A stretch of DNA of 32,002 nt. Origin: Gemmatimonadota bacterium. Its GTDB lineage: Bacteria; Gemmatimonadota; Gemmatimonadetes; Gemmatimonadales; Gemmatimonadaceae. This document shows positions 10,101-16,344 of this stretch, in pieces (position 1 is the stretch's first letter; every line of letters starts with the position of its first letter). The notes below the pieces were generated by a model, which was not told where the DNA came from, did not search any database, and worked only from the letters and a program-made list of their open reading frames with translations. The stretch is taken from the NCBI GenBank assembly GCA_003152485.1, contig PMAE01000019.1, positions 40,293-72,294 of the forward strand, written 5' to 3'. The position numbers and the translations under genes were made by a program.

Positions 10101-10215
10101 CCGGACACTGGTGTGCAGCTGTCCTCCAATCGAGGCGTACGCCGTGGCGGGCGCCGTGGCGGGCGCCGTGGCGGGCGCCGTGGCGGGCGCCGCAGCGGAC
10201 GCGGCGCCGCGGTGA
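7144..10215 (+). CDS. gcvP: Glycine dehydrogenase (decarboxylating), single-chain P protein
   Basis: A fused P1+P2 glycine decarboxylase of about 1023 residues (usual 950-965). It releases CO2 from glycine and passes the aminomethyl group to lipoyl-GcvH. The N-terminal half carries [24 protein letters not shown] and [20 protein letters not shown]. The C-terminal half carries [22 protein letters not shown] and the PLP lysine K749 in [19 protein letters not shown]. Two oddities are an Ala-rich insertion of about 25 residues before [12 protein letters not shown] in the P1 half, and a C-terminal tail of VAGA repeats. The reading frame runs from 7060; ATG 7144 is preferred and ATG 7102 (preceded by GAGGGG) is possible. 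The stop overlaps the next gene by 4 bases. Confidence 0.96.
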   Translation: MKTTMTPSGGARTVRGPGPLTDADSFVPRHIGPRPADVDAMARFLGYDSLDALIDATVPESIRFRRPLALGRGRSEIEALRSFRKIAGRNQIFRSFIGLGYYACLTPPVIQRNILENPAWYTAYTPYQAEIAQGRLEALLNYQTMVIDLTGLAVANASLLDEATAAAEAMGVAWNTRGTVERNIFFVSHDCHPQTIEVLRTRAKPHGIVVAVGDHRTFAFGPSVFGVLLQYPASDGAVYDYRTMRATLDAAAAPSGGAAAEATGSAGRDARHAAASPLLVVAADLLSLTLLTPPGEWGADIAVGSTQRFGVPLGYGGPHAAYFACRDELTRQMPGRIIGVSRDADGRPALRMALQTREQHIRREKATSNVCTAQVLLAVMASMYAVWHGPDGLRRIAERIHRLASAFAEGVRRLGYVVTHDVYFDTVRVELGRRKLSELLREARAQLINVRVLTDDQGPPAVTVSIQETTTLRDMADLFAVFNGGLPAPFTPDQLADEVAGRMADGVARRSAYLAHPVFNRYQSETEMLRYIRRLESRDLSLTTSMIPLGSCTMKLNATAEMLPITWRDLSRIHPFAPREQTDGYSILFERLEHALAEITGLSAVSLQPNAGSQGEYAGLLVIRRHHESRGEGRQRTVCLIPQSAHGTNPASAVMAGLQVVVVKTDVRGNVDLDDLRAKAELHRSELAALMITYPSTHGVFEEGIRDVCDIVHAAGGQVYLDGANMNAMVGLCRPGDIGADVCHLNLHKTFCIPHGGGGPGMGPIAVAAHLAPYLPGHPLADVGGVEGIGPVSAAPWGSASILPISYMYIDLMGAEGLTRATKVAILNANYVARRLEAFYPVLYKGAQGLVAHECIVDTRPYKASAGVDVEDIAKRLMDYGFHAPTVSFPVAGTLMVEPTESESKGELDRFCDAMISIREEIREIEEGRADRRDNVLKRAPHTLEQVVSSGWDRPYTREQAAFPAPWTRVHKFWPSVARVDSAYGDRTLVCSCPPIEAYAVAGAVAGAVAGAVAGAAADAAPR
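10144..10191 (+). repeat. Four exact 12-bp repeats encoding the GcvP C-terminal tail
   Basis: GTGGCGGGCGCC occurs four times in tandem without mismatch and encodes (VAGA)4 just before the GcvP stop. Because the unit is a multiple of three, copy-number change would alter tail length without breaking the frame. Confidence 0.92.
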
Positions 10216-10748
10216 CGCGACTGCCGACGATCGGCGACTGGGGGACCGTTCCGCGGGTCCGAACCCTCCTCGTGGGGTGGCTCGTCGTTACCGTGTCGAT
10301 CGGCGCGACGGGGTGCATCACGCAAGACGACGCGAGGAAACTCGTGGCGGCGCTCCAAGCGGCGCAACCGTCGCGTCCGGATGTCGCGCCAGTCATGGTC
10401 ACGCGGGATCCGATCCGGTATCCGGCGTCGATGTACGGGCGGCGCGCGCAAGGCAACGTGACATTACGCATCTTCATTGACTCCATAGGGCGGGTGCATT
10501 CGGAGTCCACGCAGGTCGTCGAGACGTCCGGTGAGCCGGCGTTCGATTCGGCGGCTGTCGCGGGGGTTCGGGACCTGCGGTTCTCGCCGGCACGACGAAA
10601 GGGCACACCGGTCGCGGTGTCGGTGCTGTTTCCAGTGTATTTCAGGCATCCGCAAGGACCACCCGTTCCGGGTGACAGCGTTCTCCATGGTAGTGCGAGT
10701 CCGACTCACGCCCCGGACGGTCCGACGGGCGACAGCACCGGGAGGTAG
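10212..10748 (+). CDS. Lipoprotein with TonB-like C-terminal domain
   Basis: A 178-residue protein whose GTG start overlaps the gcvP stop (GTGA), implying translational coupling. A hydrophobic segment ([18 protein letters not shown]) ends in a probable lipobox with acylated C35. About residues 70-145 match the TonB family C-terminal fold: [20 protein letters not shown], then [26 protein letters not shown], then [23 protein letters not shown]. True TonB has an inner-membrane anchor and spans the periplasm with a Pro-rich linker. This protein has neither a TM anchor nor a long linker, so it may be an adaptor or assembly factor rather than an energy transducer. A low-complexity tail follows the domain. 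The frame is open upstream, but that part is antisense-like Arg/Gly repeats. Confidence 0.8.
   Translation: MTRLPTIGDWGTVPRVRTLLVGWLVVTVSIGATGCITQDDARKLVAALQAAQPSRPDVAPVMVTRDPIRYPASMYGRRAQGNVTLRIFIDSIGRVHSESTQVVETSGEPAFDSAAVAGVRDLRFSPARRKGTPVAVSVLFPVYFRHPQGPPVPGDSVLHGSASPTHAPDGPTGDSTGR
10741..10745 (+). promoter_or_regulatory. Shine-Dalgarno fixing the cbs start
   Basis: GGAGG lies immediately before the stop codon of the TonB-C lipoprotein gene and 4 bases before GTG 10750. It supports that GTG over the more upstream in-frame starts and links translation of the two genes. Confidence 0.65.
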
Positions 10749-10749
10749 C

Positions 10750-12273
10750 GTGGCTCGGCGGGGGGAATCAGGCCGGACAAACGGGGGACCGACCCCTGGC
10801 CGTGCGGCGGGCGCCGCGGGTGGACCGACCGGTGAACGGCGCACCACTCCATCCGGCAGGCCAGCGGTCCGGGCACAGGTCGAACGGAACCGGCGGCCAT
10901 ACGAGACCGTGTTGGACACGATTGGATGGACGCCGCTCATTCGGCTCAACCGCGTGACGCGCGGGATTGTCACGCCGGTGTACGGCAAGGCGGAGTTCTT
11001 CAATCCTGGCGGCTCGGTCAAGGATCGGATCGGCGTGCCGATCATCGAGCAGGCAGAGCGCGACGGGACGCTCAAGCCCGGCGGTACGATCGTCGAGGGC
11101 ACGAGCGGGAACACCGGCGTGGGGTTGGCGATCGCGGCTGCGCTCAAGGGCTACAAGTGCATCTTCACGATGCCGGACAAGATGTCGCAGGAGAAAGTCC
11201 GGCTGCTGAAGGCGTTCGGCGCCGAGGTCATCGTGACGCCGACGGCGGTTCCGCCGGACCATCCCGACAACTACGTGGTGATGGCGCGCCGCATCGCGGC
11301 GGAGACGCCGAACGCGATCCTGGCCGATCAGTTCTACAACCAAGCGAATCCCGACGCGCACTACGCGACGACGGGTCCCGAGCTGTGGGAGCAGACCGGC
11401 GGCCGGATCACGCATTTCGTGGCCGCCGCTGGGACGGGTGGGACGATCACCGGGGTGGGTCGGTACCTCAAAGACCAGAATCGGCGGATCCGCGTCATCG
11501 CCGGCGATCCACACGGCTCGATCCTCGCGGAGCAGTGGCGCACCAAGGGCCAAGCAGTCGTCGAAGGCTCACCGTACAAGGTCGAAGGCATCGGGCAGGA
11601 CAAGATCCCGGGGACGCTCGATTTCGGCATCATCGACGAGTTCCACACGGTGAGCGATCGCGAAAGCTTCGCGATGGCGCGGCGACTGACGCGCGAGGAG
11701 GGCTTGTTCGTCGGCGGATCATCGGGTTTGATCGCGCACGTCGCGCTGCAGATCGCGCGCGAAGTGAACGATCCCAACGCGTGCGTCGTCACCTTCCTGT
11801 GCGACACGGGCGAGCGCTACCTATCGAAGTTGTACAGCGACGAGTGGATGCGCGAGAACCAGATGCTCGATCCCGATCGGGTCACTCTGGGAGACGTGAT
11901 GCACGGCAAAGGCGGCGAGCAGCCGGTCGTGGTCAGTGTCGCGCCGGCGACGACGGTGCGCCAGGCGCTCCGGCTCATGAGCCTGCATGACGTGTCACAG
12001 CTGCCGGTCATGGACCGCGAGCGGTGCGTGGGATCGGTCACCGATTGGTCGCTCTCGGCCAAGAGTCTGGCCGACGTGAAGGTGCTCGACGCGACGGTGA
12101 GTGACGTCATGGACGCGCCGTTCCCCACGGTCGACGCGAACCGCTCGGCCGATTCCGTGGTCAAGCTGTTGTCGAAGACCAGCCCCGCCGTCCTGGTCAC
12201 CAATCCAGGGGGCACGACCGTCCAGGGGATCGTCACGCGGTCCGATCTCCTGCATTTCCTGATGGCGAGATAG
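10750..12273 (+). CDS. Cystathionine beta-synthase / cysteine synthase with CBS domain pair
   Basis: A 507-residue fold-type II PLP enzyme. A disordered N-terminus of about 50 residues is followed by TIGWTPLIRLNRV, the PLP lysine K91 in NPGGSVKDRIG, TSGNTGVGLAIAA, the phosphate loop GTGGTITGVGRYLK and FVGGSSGLIAHVA. Two CBS motifs fill the C-terminus: TLGDVMHGKGGEQPVV to SVTDWSL, and ATVSDVMDAPFPTV to GIVTRSDLLHFL. This architecture is typical of cystathionine beta-synthase, which condenses serine with homocysteine; O-acetylserine-dependent cysteine synthesis cannot be excluded. The CBS pair suggests allosteric control by an adenosyl ligand. It follows the TonB-C gene by 1 base and precedes ddl by about 25 bases. 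Its link to glycine/serine one-carbon flow fits the gcv genes upstream. Confidence 0.92.
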   Translation: MARRGESGRTNGGPTPGRAAGAAGGPTGERRTTPSGRPAVRAQVERNRRPYETVLDTIGWTPLIRLNRVTRGIVTPVYGKAEFFNPGGSVKDRIGVPIIEQAERDGTLKPGGTIVEGTSGNTGVGLAIAAALKGYKCIFTMPDKMSQEKVRLLKAFGAEVIVTPTAVPPDHPDNYVVMARRIAAETPNAILADQFYNQANPDAHYATTGPELWEQTGGRITHFVAAAGTGGTITGVGRYLKDQNRRIRVIAGDPHGSILAEQWRTKGQAVVEGSPYKVEGIGQDKIPGTLDFGIIDEFHTVSDRESFAMARRLTREEGLFVGGSSGLIAHVALQIAREVNDPNACVVTFLCDTGERYLSKLYSDEWMRENQMLDPDRVTLGDVMHGKGGEQPVVVSVAPATTVRQALRLMSLHDVSQLPVMDRERCVGSVTDWSLSAKSLADVKVLDATVSDVMDAPFPTVDANRSADSVVKLLSKTSPAVLVTNPGGTTVQGIVTRSDLLHFLMAR

Positions 12274-12298
12274 TGGCGACGGCGTGGACGTCGTTCTC

Positions 12299-13318
12299 GT
12301 GAACATCACCGTGGTCCTGGGTGGCGCGTCGTCCGAGCGCGATGTGTCGTTGGCCTCGGGCTTCCGCGTCGTCGACGCTCTGCGTTCGGTTGGACACCGG
12401 GTGGTGGCCGTCGATCCGGTGAGCGGAGTACTGAGTCCATCGGCGGAGCTGGCGTTGTGCGCGCCGGGAATGCGAGCGCAGCCCCCCTCGCTCGATGAGT
12501 TGGCCCGGCTGGGCGGGACTCGGCTGCGCGAGCTGTCGCCGGACGTCGTGATGCTGCCGGAGGTGCGGGACGCCGACGTCGTGTTCCTGGCGTTGCACGG
12601 CGGGCAGGGGGAAGACGGCACGATCCAAGCCATGCTCGATTCCGTTGGCGTGCCGTACACCGGCAGTGGCCATCTGGCGAGTGCGTTGGCCATGGACAAG
12701 GATCTGTCCAAGATCCTCTTCCGGGTGGCGGGGGTGGGAACCGCGGACTGGCTGATGACGCCGGCGACCGACGACGCCGTCGAGCGTGCACTCGGGTTTC
12801 CGGTCGTGGTCAAACCATCGAAGCAGGGGTCAACCGTAGGGCTGACCGTCGTCCGTGACCGGGCGGCCCTCCAGACGGCGATCACGACCGCCTATCAGTA
12901 CGACGACGAGGTGATGATCGAGCGGTTCGTCCCGGGCCGCGAGCTGACGGTCGGCGTGCTGGGCGGCGAGGCGCTGCCGGTCGGCGAGATCTTCCCACAG
13001 CATGAGATCTACGACTACGAGTGCAAGTACACGACGGGAATGGCCCGAGAGGAGTTCCCGGCGCGGCTCACGCCCGCGGAATCGGTCGCGATGCAGGACC
13101 AGGCGCTTCTGGCGTTCCGCGCGCTGAAGCTGCGCGGATATGCGCGGATCGACTTTCGGCTGGATCCGACCGGCGCGATGTACTGCTTGGAGGCGAACAC
13201 CCTCCCGGGTTTGACCGAACTGAGCCTGATTCCGCAAGCGGCAGCCGTGCATGGGCTCCCCTTCGCGCAGCTATGCGAACGCATCGTGGCGCTCGCGATG
13301 CAGGGTGCGGGTCGGTAA
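12299..13318 (+). CDS. ddl: D-alanine--D-alanine ligase
   Basis: A 339-residue ATP-grasp enzyme that makes D-Ala-D-Ala for peptidoglycan precursors in the cytoplasm. The motifs are ITVVLGGASSERDVSLASG (N-terminal substrate loop), HGGQGEDGTIQAMLDSVGVPYTGSG, the ATP-grasp KPSKQGSTVGLTVV and the metal/ATP site EANTLPGLTELSLIPQAA with MYCLEAN just before it. GTG 12299 puts the first strand where the family expects it; GTG 12284 in the same frame would add five residues. Neither has a good ribosome site. It is the last gene of the run that began at gcvT. Confidence 0.95.
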   Translation: MNITVVLGGASSERDVSLASGFRVVDALRSVGHRVVAVDPVSGVLSPSAELALCAPGMRAQPPSLDELARLGGTRLRELSPDVVMLPEVRDADVVFLALHGGQGEDGTIQAMLDSVGVPYTGSGHLASALAMDKDLSKILFRVAGVGTADWLMTPATDDAVERALGFPVVVKPSKQGSTVGLTVVRDRAALQTAITTAYQYDDEVMIERFVPGRELTVGVLGGEALPVGEIFPQHEIYDYECKYTTGMAREEFPARLTPAESVAMQDQALLAFRALKLRGYARIDFRLDPTGAMYCLEANTLPGLTELSLIPQAAAVHGLPFAQLCERIVALAMQGAGR

Positions 13319-13495
13319 GCCGTGACCGACCGCGCGCGCGGGTCGTCGCTCGCCGAATAGCTCCCTGAGGCCGGTGGCGCGAGCGGAACGGTCGCAACGC
13401 AACCGTGTTACACTTCATACGGTCGTCGCCCGACCGCCTCGCGGTCCCTTCCCGTGCCACGACCGCTGCTAGCCGACCGCCGACCGCTGCCTCCG

Positions 13496-14431
13496 ATGTC
13501 CTTCTCTGCAACTGAGGAGTTCGACGACCGACCGCGGACCACACCCGCGGTGCAGTGGTTGATCGGGATCAACGTCCTGATCTACTTCCTGCAGGTCACG
13601 CTGGTGGGCACCGCCGACATGGAGCGGTGGCTCGGATTCGAGGCGCACGACCTCTTCCGGCTGCAATCCGGCTGGACGATCCTGACGCACATGTTCGTCC
13701 ACGCCAGTCTGCTGCACCTCGTGGGCAACATGGTCATGCTCTGGGTGTTTGGGCCGCGCGTGGAGCGAGCCTGGGGCTCGGGCGCCTTCGTCCGGTACTA
13801 TGTGCTCTGCGGCCTTGGCGGCTGGCTGGCCCACCTTCTGACGGCACGCGAATACACGCTCGTTGGGGCATCGGCCGCGATTTACGGCGTGATGCTGGCC
13901 TATGCGGTGCGCTGGCCGGACGACGAATTCCTACTCTGGTTCGTGGTGCCGGTGCGTGCCAAATGGCTGGTCGCCGGGTGTGTCCTCGTCGATCTCCTGC
14001 TCGGTGTGTCATCGCTCAACGGCGGCCCCGGGGGCGGCGTCGCCCATTTCGCCCACCTGGGTGGCCTCGCCGCAGGGTGGCTCTATCTGCACACGCCGCC
14101 CGCCGGGTTCGACCTGCTCCACTCGCCTCGTGTTTCCTCCACGCCGGACGTGCCCGACGAGCCCCCGCGAGCCATCCCGCGGGCGTTACCACGTCAACCG
14201 CGAGAATCGCGGGACCGGCAGGAGACCGATGAGATCGTCGCCAAGAGCAAGGCTGCAGTCGCCAAGCGCCCGGCACCGGCGCCAGCGCCGAGCATCGCGG
14301 TACGCGGCCGACCCAGCGACGACATCAACTCCCTGCTCGATAAGATCTCTCGCCAAGGGCTCGACAGCCTGACGAGCGACGAGCGTCGGTTGCTGGAAGA
14401 AGCATCCAAGCGGCTGCGAGGCAGCGAATAG
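13496..14431 (+). CDS. Rhomboid family intramembrane serine protease
   Basis: A 311-residue membrane protease. Six or so TM segments are visible. The HASLLHLVGNMVMLWVFG segment supplies the conserved His and Asn of the oxyanion region. The catalytic Ser is S126 in LVGASAAIYG and the catalytic His is H187 in VAHFAHLGGLAAGW. A long soluble tail (about residues 205-311) follows and ends in LLDKISRQGLDSLTSDERRLLEEASKRL. That resembles the short helical domain (DUF6576-like) seen at the end of many bacterial rhomboids. A GTG at 13454 would add 14 residues; ATG 13496 gives the usual short polar N-terminus. The substrate is unknown. Confidence 0.9.
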   Translation: MSFSATEEFDDRPRTTPAVQWLIGINVLIYFLQVTLVGTADMERWLGFEAHDLFRLQSGWTILTHMFVHASLLHLVGNMVMLWVFGPRVERAWGSGAFVRYYVLCGLGGWLAHLLTAREYTLVGASAAIYGVMLAYAVRWPDDEFLLWFVVPVRAKWLVAGCVLVDLLLGVSSLNGGPGGGVAHFAHLGGLAAGWLYLHTPPAGFDLLHSPRVSSTPDVPDEPPRAIPRALPRQPRESRDRQETDEIVAKSKAAVAKRPAPAPAPSIAVRGRPSDDINSLLDKISRQGLDSLTSDERRLLEEASKRLRGSE

Positions 14432-14547
14432 CGCGAACCGGCCGAAGTCGTCGGAGCGCGACGATCTGTTCGCGAACGGGCCCAGCTGACGCGTGACGCC
14501 CCGGTGTTGGCAGTAAGGACATTGGTCGCGTCGCGTTGCCGCAGCGA

Positions 14548-14940
14548 CTAGCGACTACCCGCCGTCGATGTGATCACGGACTTGATGCCGCCGCGGATGT
14601 TGAAATCGCCGACGACCTGCATCCAGCGGGGCGCGACTTTGGCAACGACGTCATCAAGGATGCGGTTGACGGCCCGCTCGTAAAAAATCTCGTCGTTGCG
14701 GTAGCTCCAGAGATAGAGCTTGAGGCTCTTGAGCTCGACACACATCTGGTCCGGCCAGTACGTGATCACCACCGTACCGAAATCCGGCGCGCCCCCCGTG
14801 AGCAGTGACAGGTCCGACGTATCGCCCTCGATGCCGCCAAGCGGGCAGAGCGAGGTGAACTCCGGACAGGTCATTTGTATCTCGTAGTTCCGACCCGGAT
14901 GGGGGTTCGGGAATACTTCGAGCAGGTCGGGGCGTGGCAT
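14548..14940 (-). CDS. queF: NADPH-dependent 7-cyano-7-deazaguanine reductase, type I, with loop insertion
   Basis: A 130-residue T-fold enzyme that reduces preQ0 to preQ1 on the queuosine pathway. The catalytic Cys is C32 in CPEFTSLCP, the acid is D53 in APDFGTVVITY, and the NADPH signature is VELKSLKLYLWSYRN. GIFHE of the family appears as EIFYERAVN. In B. subtilis QueF the Cys and Asp are seven residues apart; here they are 21 apart. There is thus an insertion of about 14 residues (LGGIEGDTSDLSLL region) in the active-site loop. No frameshift is evident and both flanks are intact. No other queuosine gene is adjacent. The ATG has no recognisable Shine-Dalgarno. It is transcribed divergently from the secreted-protein gene. 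Confidence 0.9.
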   Translation of the reverse strand: MPRPDLLEVFPNPHPGRNYEIQMTCPEFTSLCPLGGIEGDTSDLSLLTGGAPDFGTVVITYWPDQMCVELKSLKLYLWSYRNDEIFYERAVNRILDDVVAKVAPRWMQVVGDFNIRGGIKSVITSTAGSR

Positions 14941-14946
14941 TCGAGG

Positions 14947-14968
14947 AAAACTACTCGAAAACTACTCG
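14947..14968. repeat. Two tandem 11-bp repeats just upstream of queF
   Basis: AAAACTACTCG occurs twice in direct succession, ending 7 bp from the queF start codon on the opposite strand. It falls within the expected leader or promoter of queF and could be an operator or a chance duplication. Confidence 0.7.
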
Positions 14969-15058
14969 CCAACCGGCGGTTTCAAGCCAGCGCGGCGTTG
15001 GTGAGGGCAGGAGGCGGTCCCTCGCAACGCGTTGGGGCAGCCGGCTGGGTCGAGAGGC

Positions 15059-15091
15059 AGCGGGTCCACAGCGGGTCCACAACAGGTCCAC
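15059..15091. repeat. Three 11-bp direct repeats (GGTCCAC core) in the queF/secreted-protein divergent region
   Basis: AGCGGGTCCAC, AGCGGGTCCAC and AACAGGTCCAC lie end to end, so the GGTCCAC core recurs every 11 bp on nearly the same helix face. The spacing is what a cooperative DNA-binding regulator would use. No regulator gene is adjacent. Confidence 0.75.
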
Positions 15092-15209
15092 ATAGTCGTT
15101 CGCCCCAGGTGGTCGCATTTATGCACTCGGAGCAGACATGCCGCTAACGAAATGACGCGGCGCGTGGCAATTTCCCATCCGCGCATCGAGCGCAACACTC
15201 TCACTTGTC

Positions 15210-15214
15210 GGAGG
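15210..15214 (+). promoter_or_regulatory. Shine-Dalgarno fixing the secreted-protein start
   Basis: GGAGG is 8 bases before ATG 15223 and argues against the in-frame TTG at 15205, which would place this site inside the gene. Confidence 0.7.
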
Positions 15215-15222
15215 CGTGTCCC

Positions 15223-15723
15223 ATGGTGTCTCGTCTGACCTTCGTAGCGGTTGCCGCAATCTGTAGCTCGACCGCGTACGCGCAGCAACCGCTGAGTGTT
15301 CCCGGGCACGTAGTGACGAGCCTGGCCTCCGCCACCGTCGTCGCACCGACTGTGATGGCTCAGGGAATGAAGATGACGGCGACGCTCACGCCGCAGAAAG
15401 GCGGGACAGTGGCGGGGAAGGCGACCGTCCAGGCGGGGAGCGGCGCTGGCACGACCGTGGCGACGGTGTCGCTCACCGGGGGGACGCCGGGCGCGGTCTA
15501 CCCGTGGCATGTGCACGTCGGCAAGTGCGGGATGATGCCTGGCGGCAAGGTCTGGGGTGACGGGTCGGCGTACAAGCCGATGACGGTCGGCAGCGACGGC
15601 ACGGCCACCAGCACCGCGACGATCAGCATGGCCCCGCCATCGAGCGGCGGCTACTACGTGAACATCCACGCGTCGCCGTCGGACATGGGGACGATCGTGT
15701 CGTGCGGGAATCTTGGGATGTAG
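15223..15723 (+). CDS. Secreted protein with Cu/Zn-SOD/CHRD-like His motifs
   Basis: A 166-residue protein with a clear Sec signal peptide (MVSRLTFVAVAAICSSTAYA, probable cleavage before QQ). The mature part is Gly/Thr/Val-rich, consistent with beta sandwich. It has two conserved-looking clusters: YPWHVHVGKCG, and near the end GYYVNIHASPSDMGTIVSCGNL. The His-x-His followed by a Cys, and a distant His then a second Cys, resemble the copper and disulfide layout of Cu/Zn superoxide dismutase-like or CHRD-like domains. Too few His ligands are visible for a confident SOD call. It probably acts in the periplasm or outside the cell. It ends 47 bp before a strong hairpin. Confidence 0.72.
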   Translation: MVSRLTFVAVAAICSSTAYAQQPLSVPGHVVTSLASATVVAPTVMAQGMKMTATLTPQKGGTVAGKATVQAGSGAGTTVATVSLTGGTPGAVYPWHVHVGKCGMMPGGKVWGDGSAYKPMTVGSDGTATSTATISMAPPSSGGYYVNIHASPSDMGTIVSCGNLGM

Positions 15724-15770
15724 CGTTCGTGGATCGCGGTGAGTGGGTCGTAGTTGACTGACGATTTGCA

Positions 15771-15810
15771 AGCGGGGGCCCGTGGCGGTGCGCTGCCATC
15801 GGCCCCCGCT
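15771..15810. terminator. Perfect 10-bp inverted repeat between convergent genes
   Basis: AGCGGGGGCC and GGCCCCCGCT are separated by 20 bases, between the secreted-protein gene (+) and lspA (-). The stem is very GC-rich and could act on both strands. Neither side has a good T-tract, so termination may be weak or Rho-assisted. Confidence 0.65.
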
Positions 15811-15826
15811 CGTGCATCGGGGATGA

Positions 15827-16327
15827 CTAACTGCTGACCGCGGTCGCTTCGGGCTCCCGCCCGCGCTGCCACAGGACTACGACGAGCAGCACGGCGCCGC
15901 AGGTCACGCCCATGTCAGCGATGTTAAACGTCCAGAAGCGCACGTCACCGACGCCAATGTCAATGAAGTCGACCACGCCCCGGACGGAGCGAAGCCGGTC
16001 GGCGAGATTGCCGAGCGCACCCCCCGCAATGAGCGCGACGGCGACCGACTGGGTCACGTCGTTGTGTTTAGCGCCCCGGTAGACGAAGCTCAGCACACCG
16101 AGCGCCAGGATGGCGGCCGCCGTGAATCCCCACCGCGAAGCGCCGCCCAGGCTCATGCTGAACGCCGCGCCGGGGTTGAACGCGAGGGTGAATCGCACGA
16201 CCGACCCGATGACATCGTGCGGCGAATACGCCGGCGACAGATGCTCAACGGCGAGCCGCTTTGTCGTGTAGTCGGTGAGGAGCACGCCCAGCGTGATCGG
16301 CCAGAAGGTGGCGGCCTTGGGGGACAC
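15827..16327 (-). CDS. lspA: Lipoprotein signal peptidase II
   Basis: A 166-residue inner-membrane aspartyl protease that cleaves the signal peptide of diacylated prolipoproteins. It has four hydrophobic segments. The active-site aspartates are inferred as D120 in NLADRLRSVRGVVDFIDIG and D138 in TFNIADMGVTCG; NPGAAFS in the first half is the other conserved block. Its start is GTG, only 17 bp from the divergent dehydratase ATG, so its promoter must lie inside that gene or it is expressed without a leader. Several of its likely substrates (lipobox proteins) are encoded elsewhere in this window. Confidence 0.94.
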   Translation of the reverse strand: MSPKAATFWPITLGVLLTDYTTKRLAVEHLSPAYSPHDVIGSVVRFTLAFNPGAAFSMSLGGASRWGFTAAAILALGVLSFVYRGAKHNDVTQSVAVALIAGGALGNLADRLRSVRGVVDFIDIGVGDVRFWTFNIADMGVTCGAVLLVVVLWQRGREPEATAVSS

Positions 16328-16344
16328 GGTAGGAAATTAACAAC

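Noticed and set aside
15059-15091. Replication origin iterons
   Set aside because: There is no dnaA, dnaN or rep gene nearby, no AT-rich unwinding region, and the unit does not match the DnaA-box TTATCCACA.
14941-15222. preQ1 riboswitch upstream of queF
   Set aside because: I looked for a compact pseudoknot-type leader with an A-rich tail on the minus strand and found only the 11-bp repeats and no aptamer-like core. A covariance search would be decisive.
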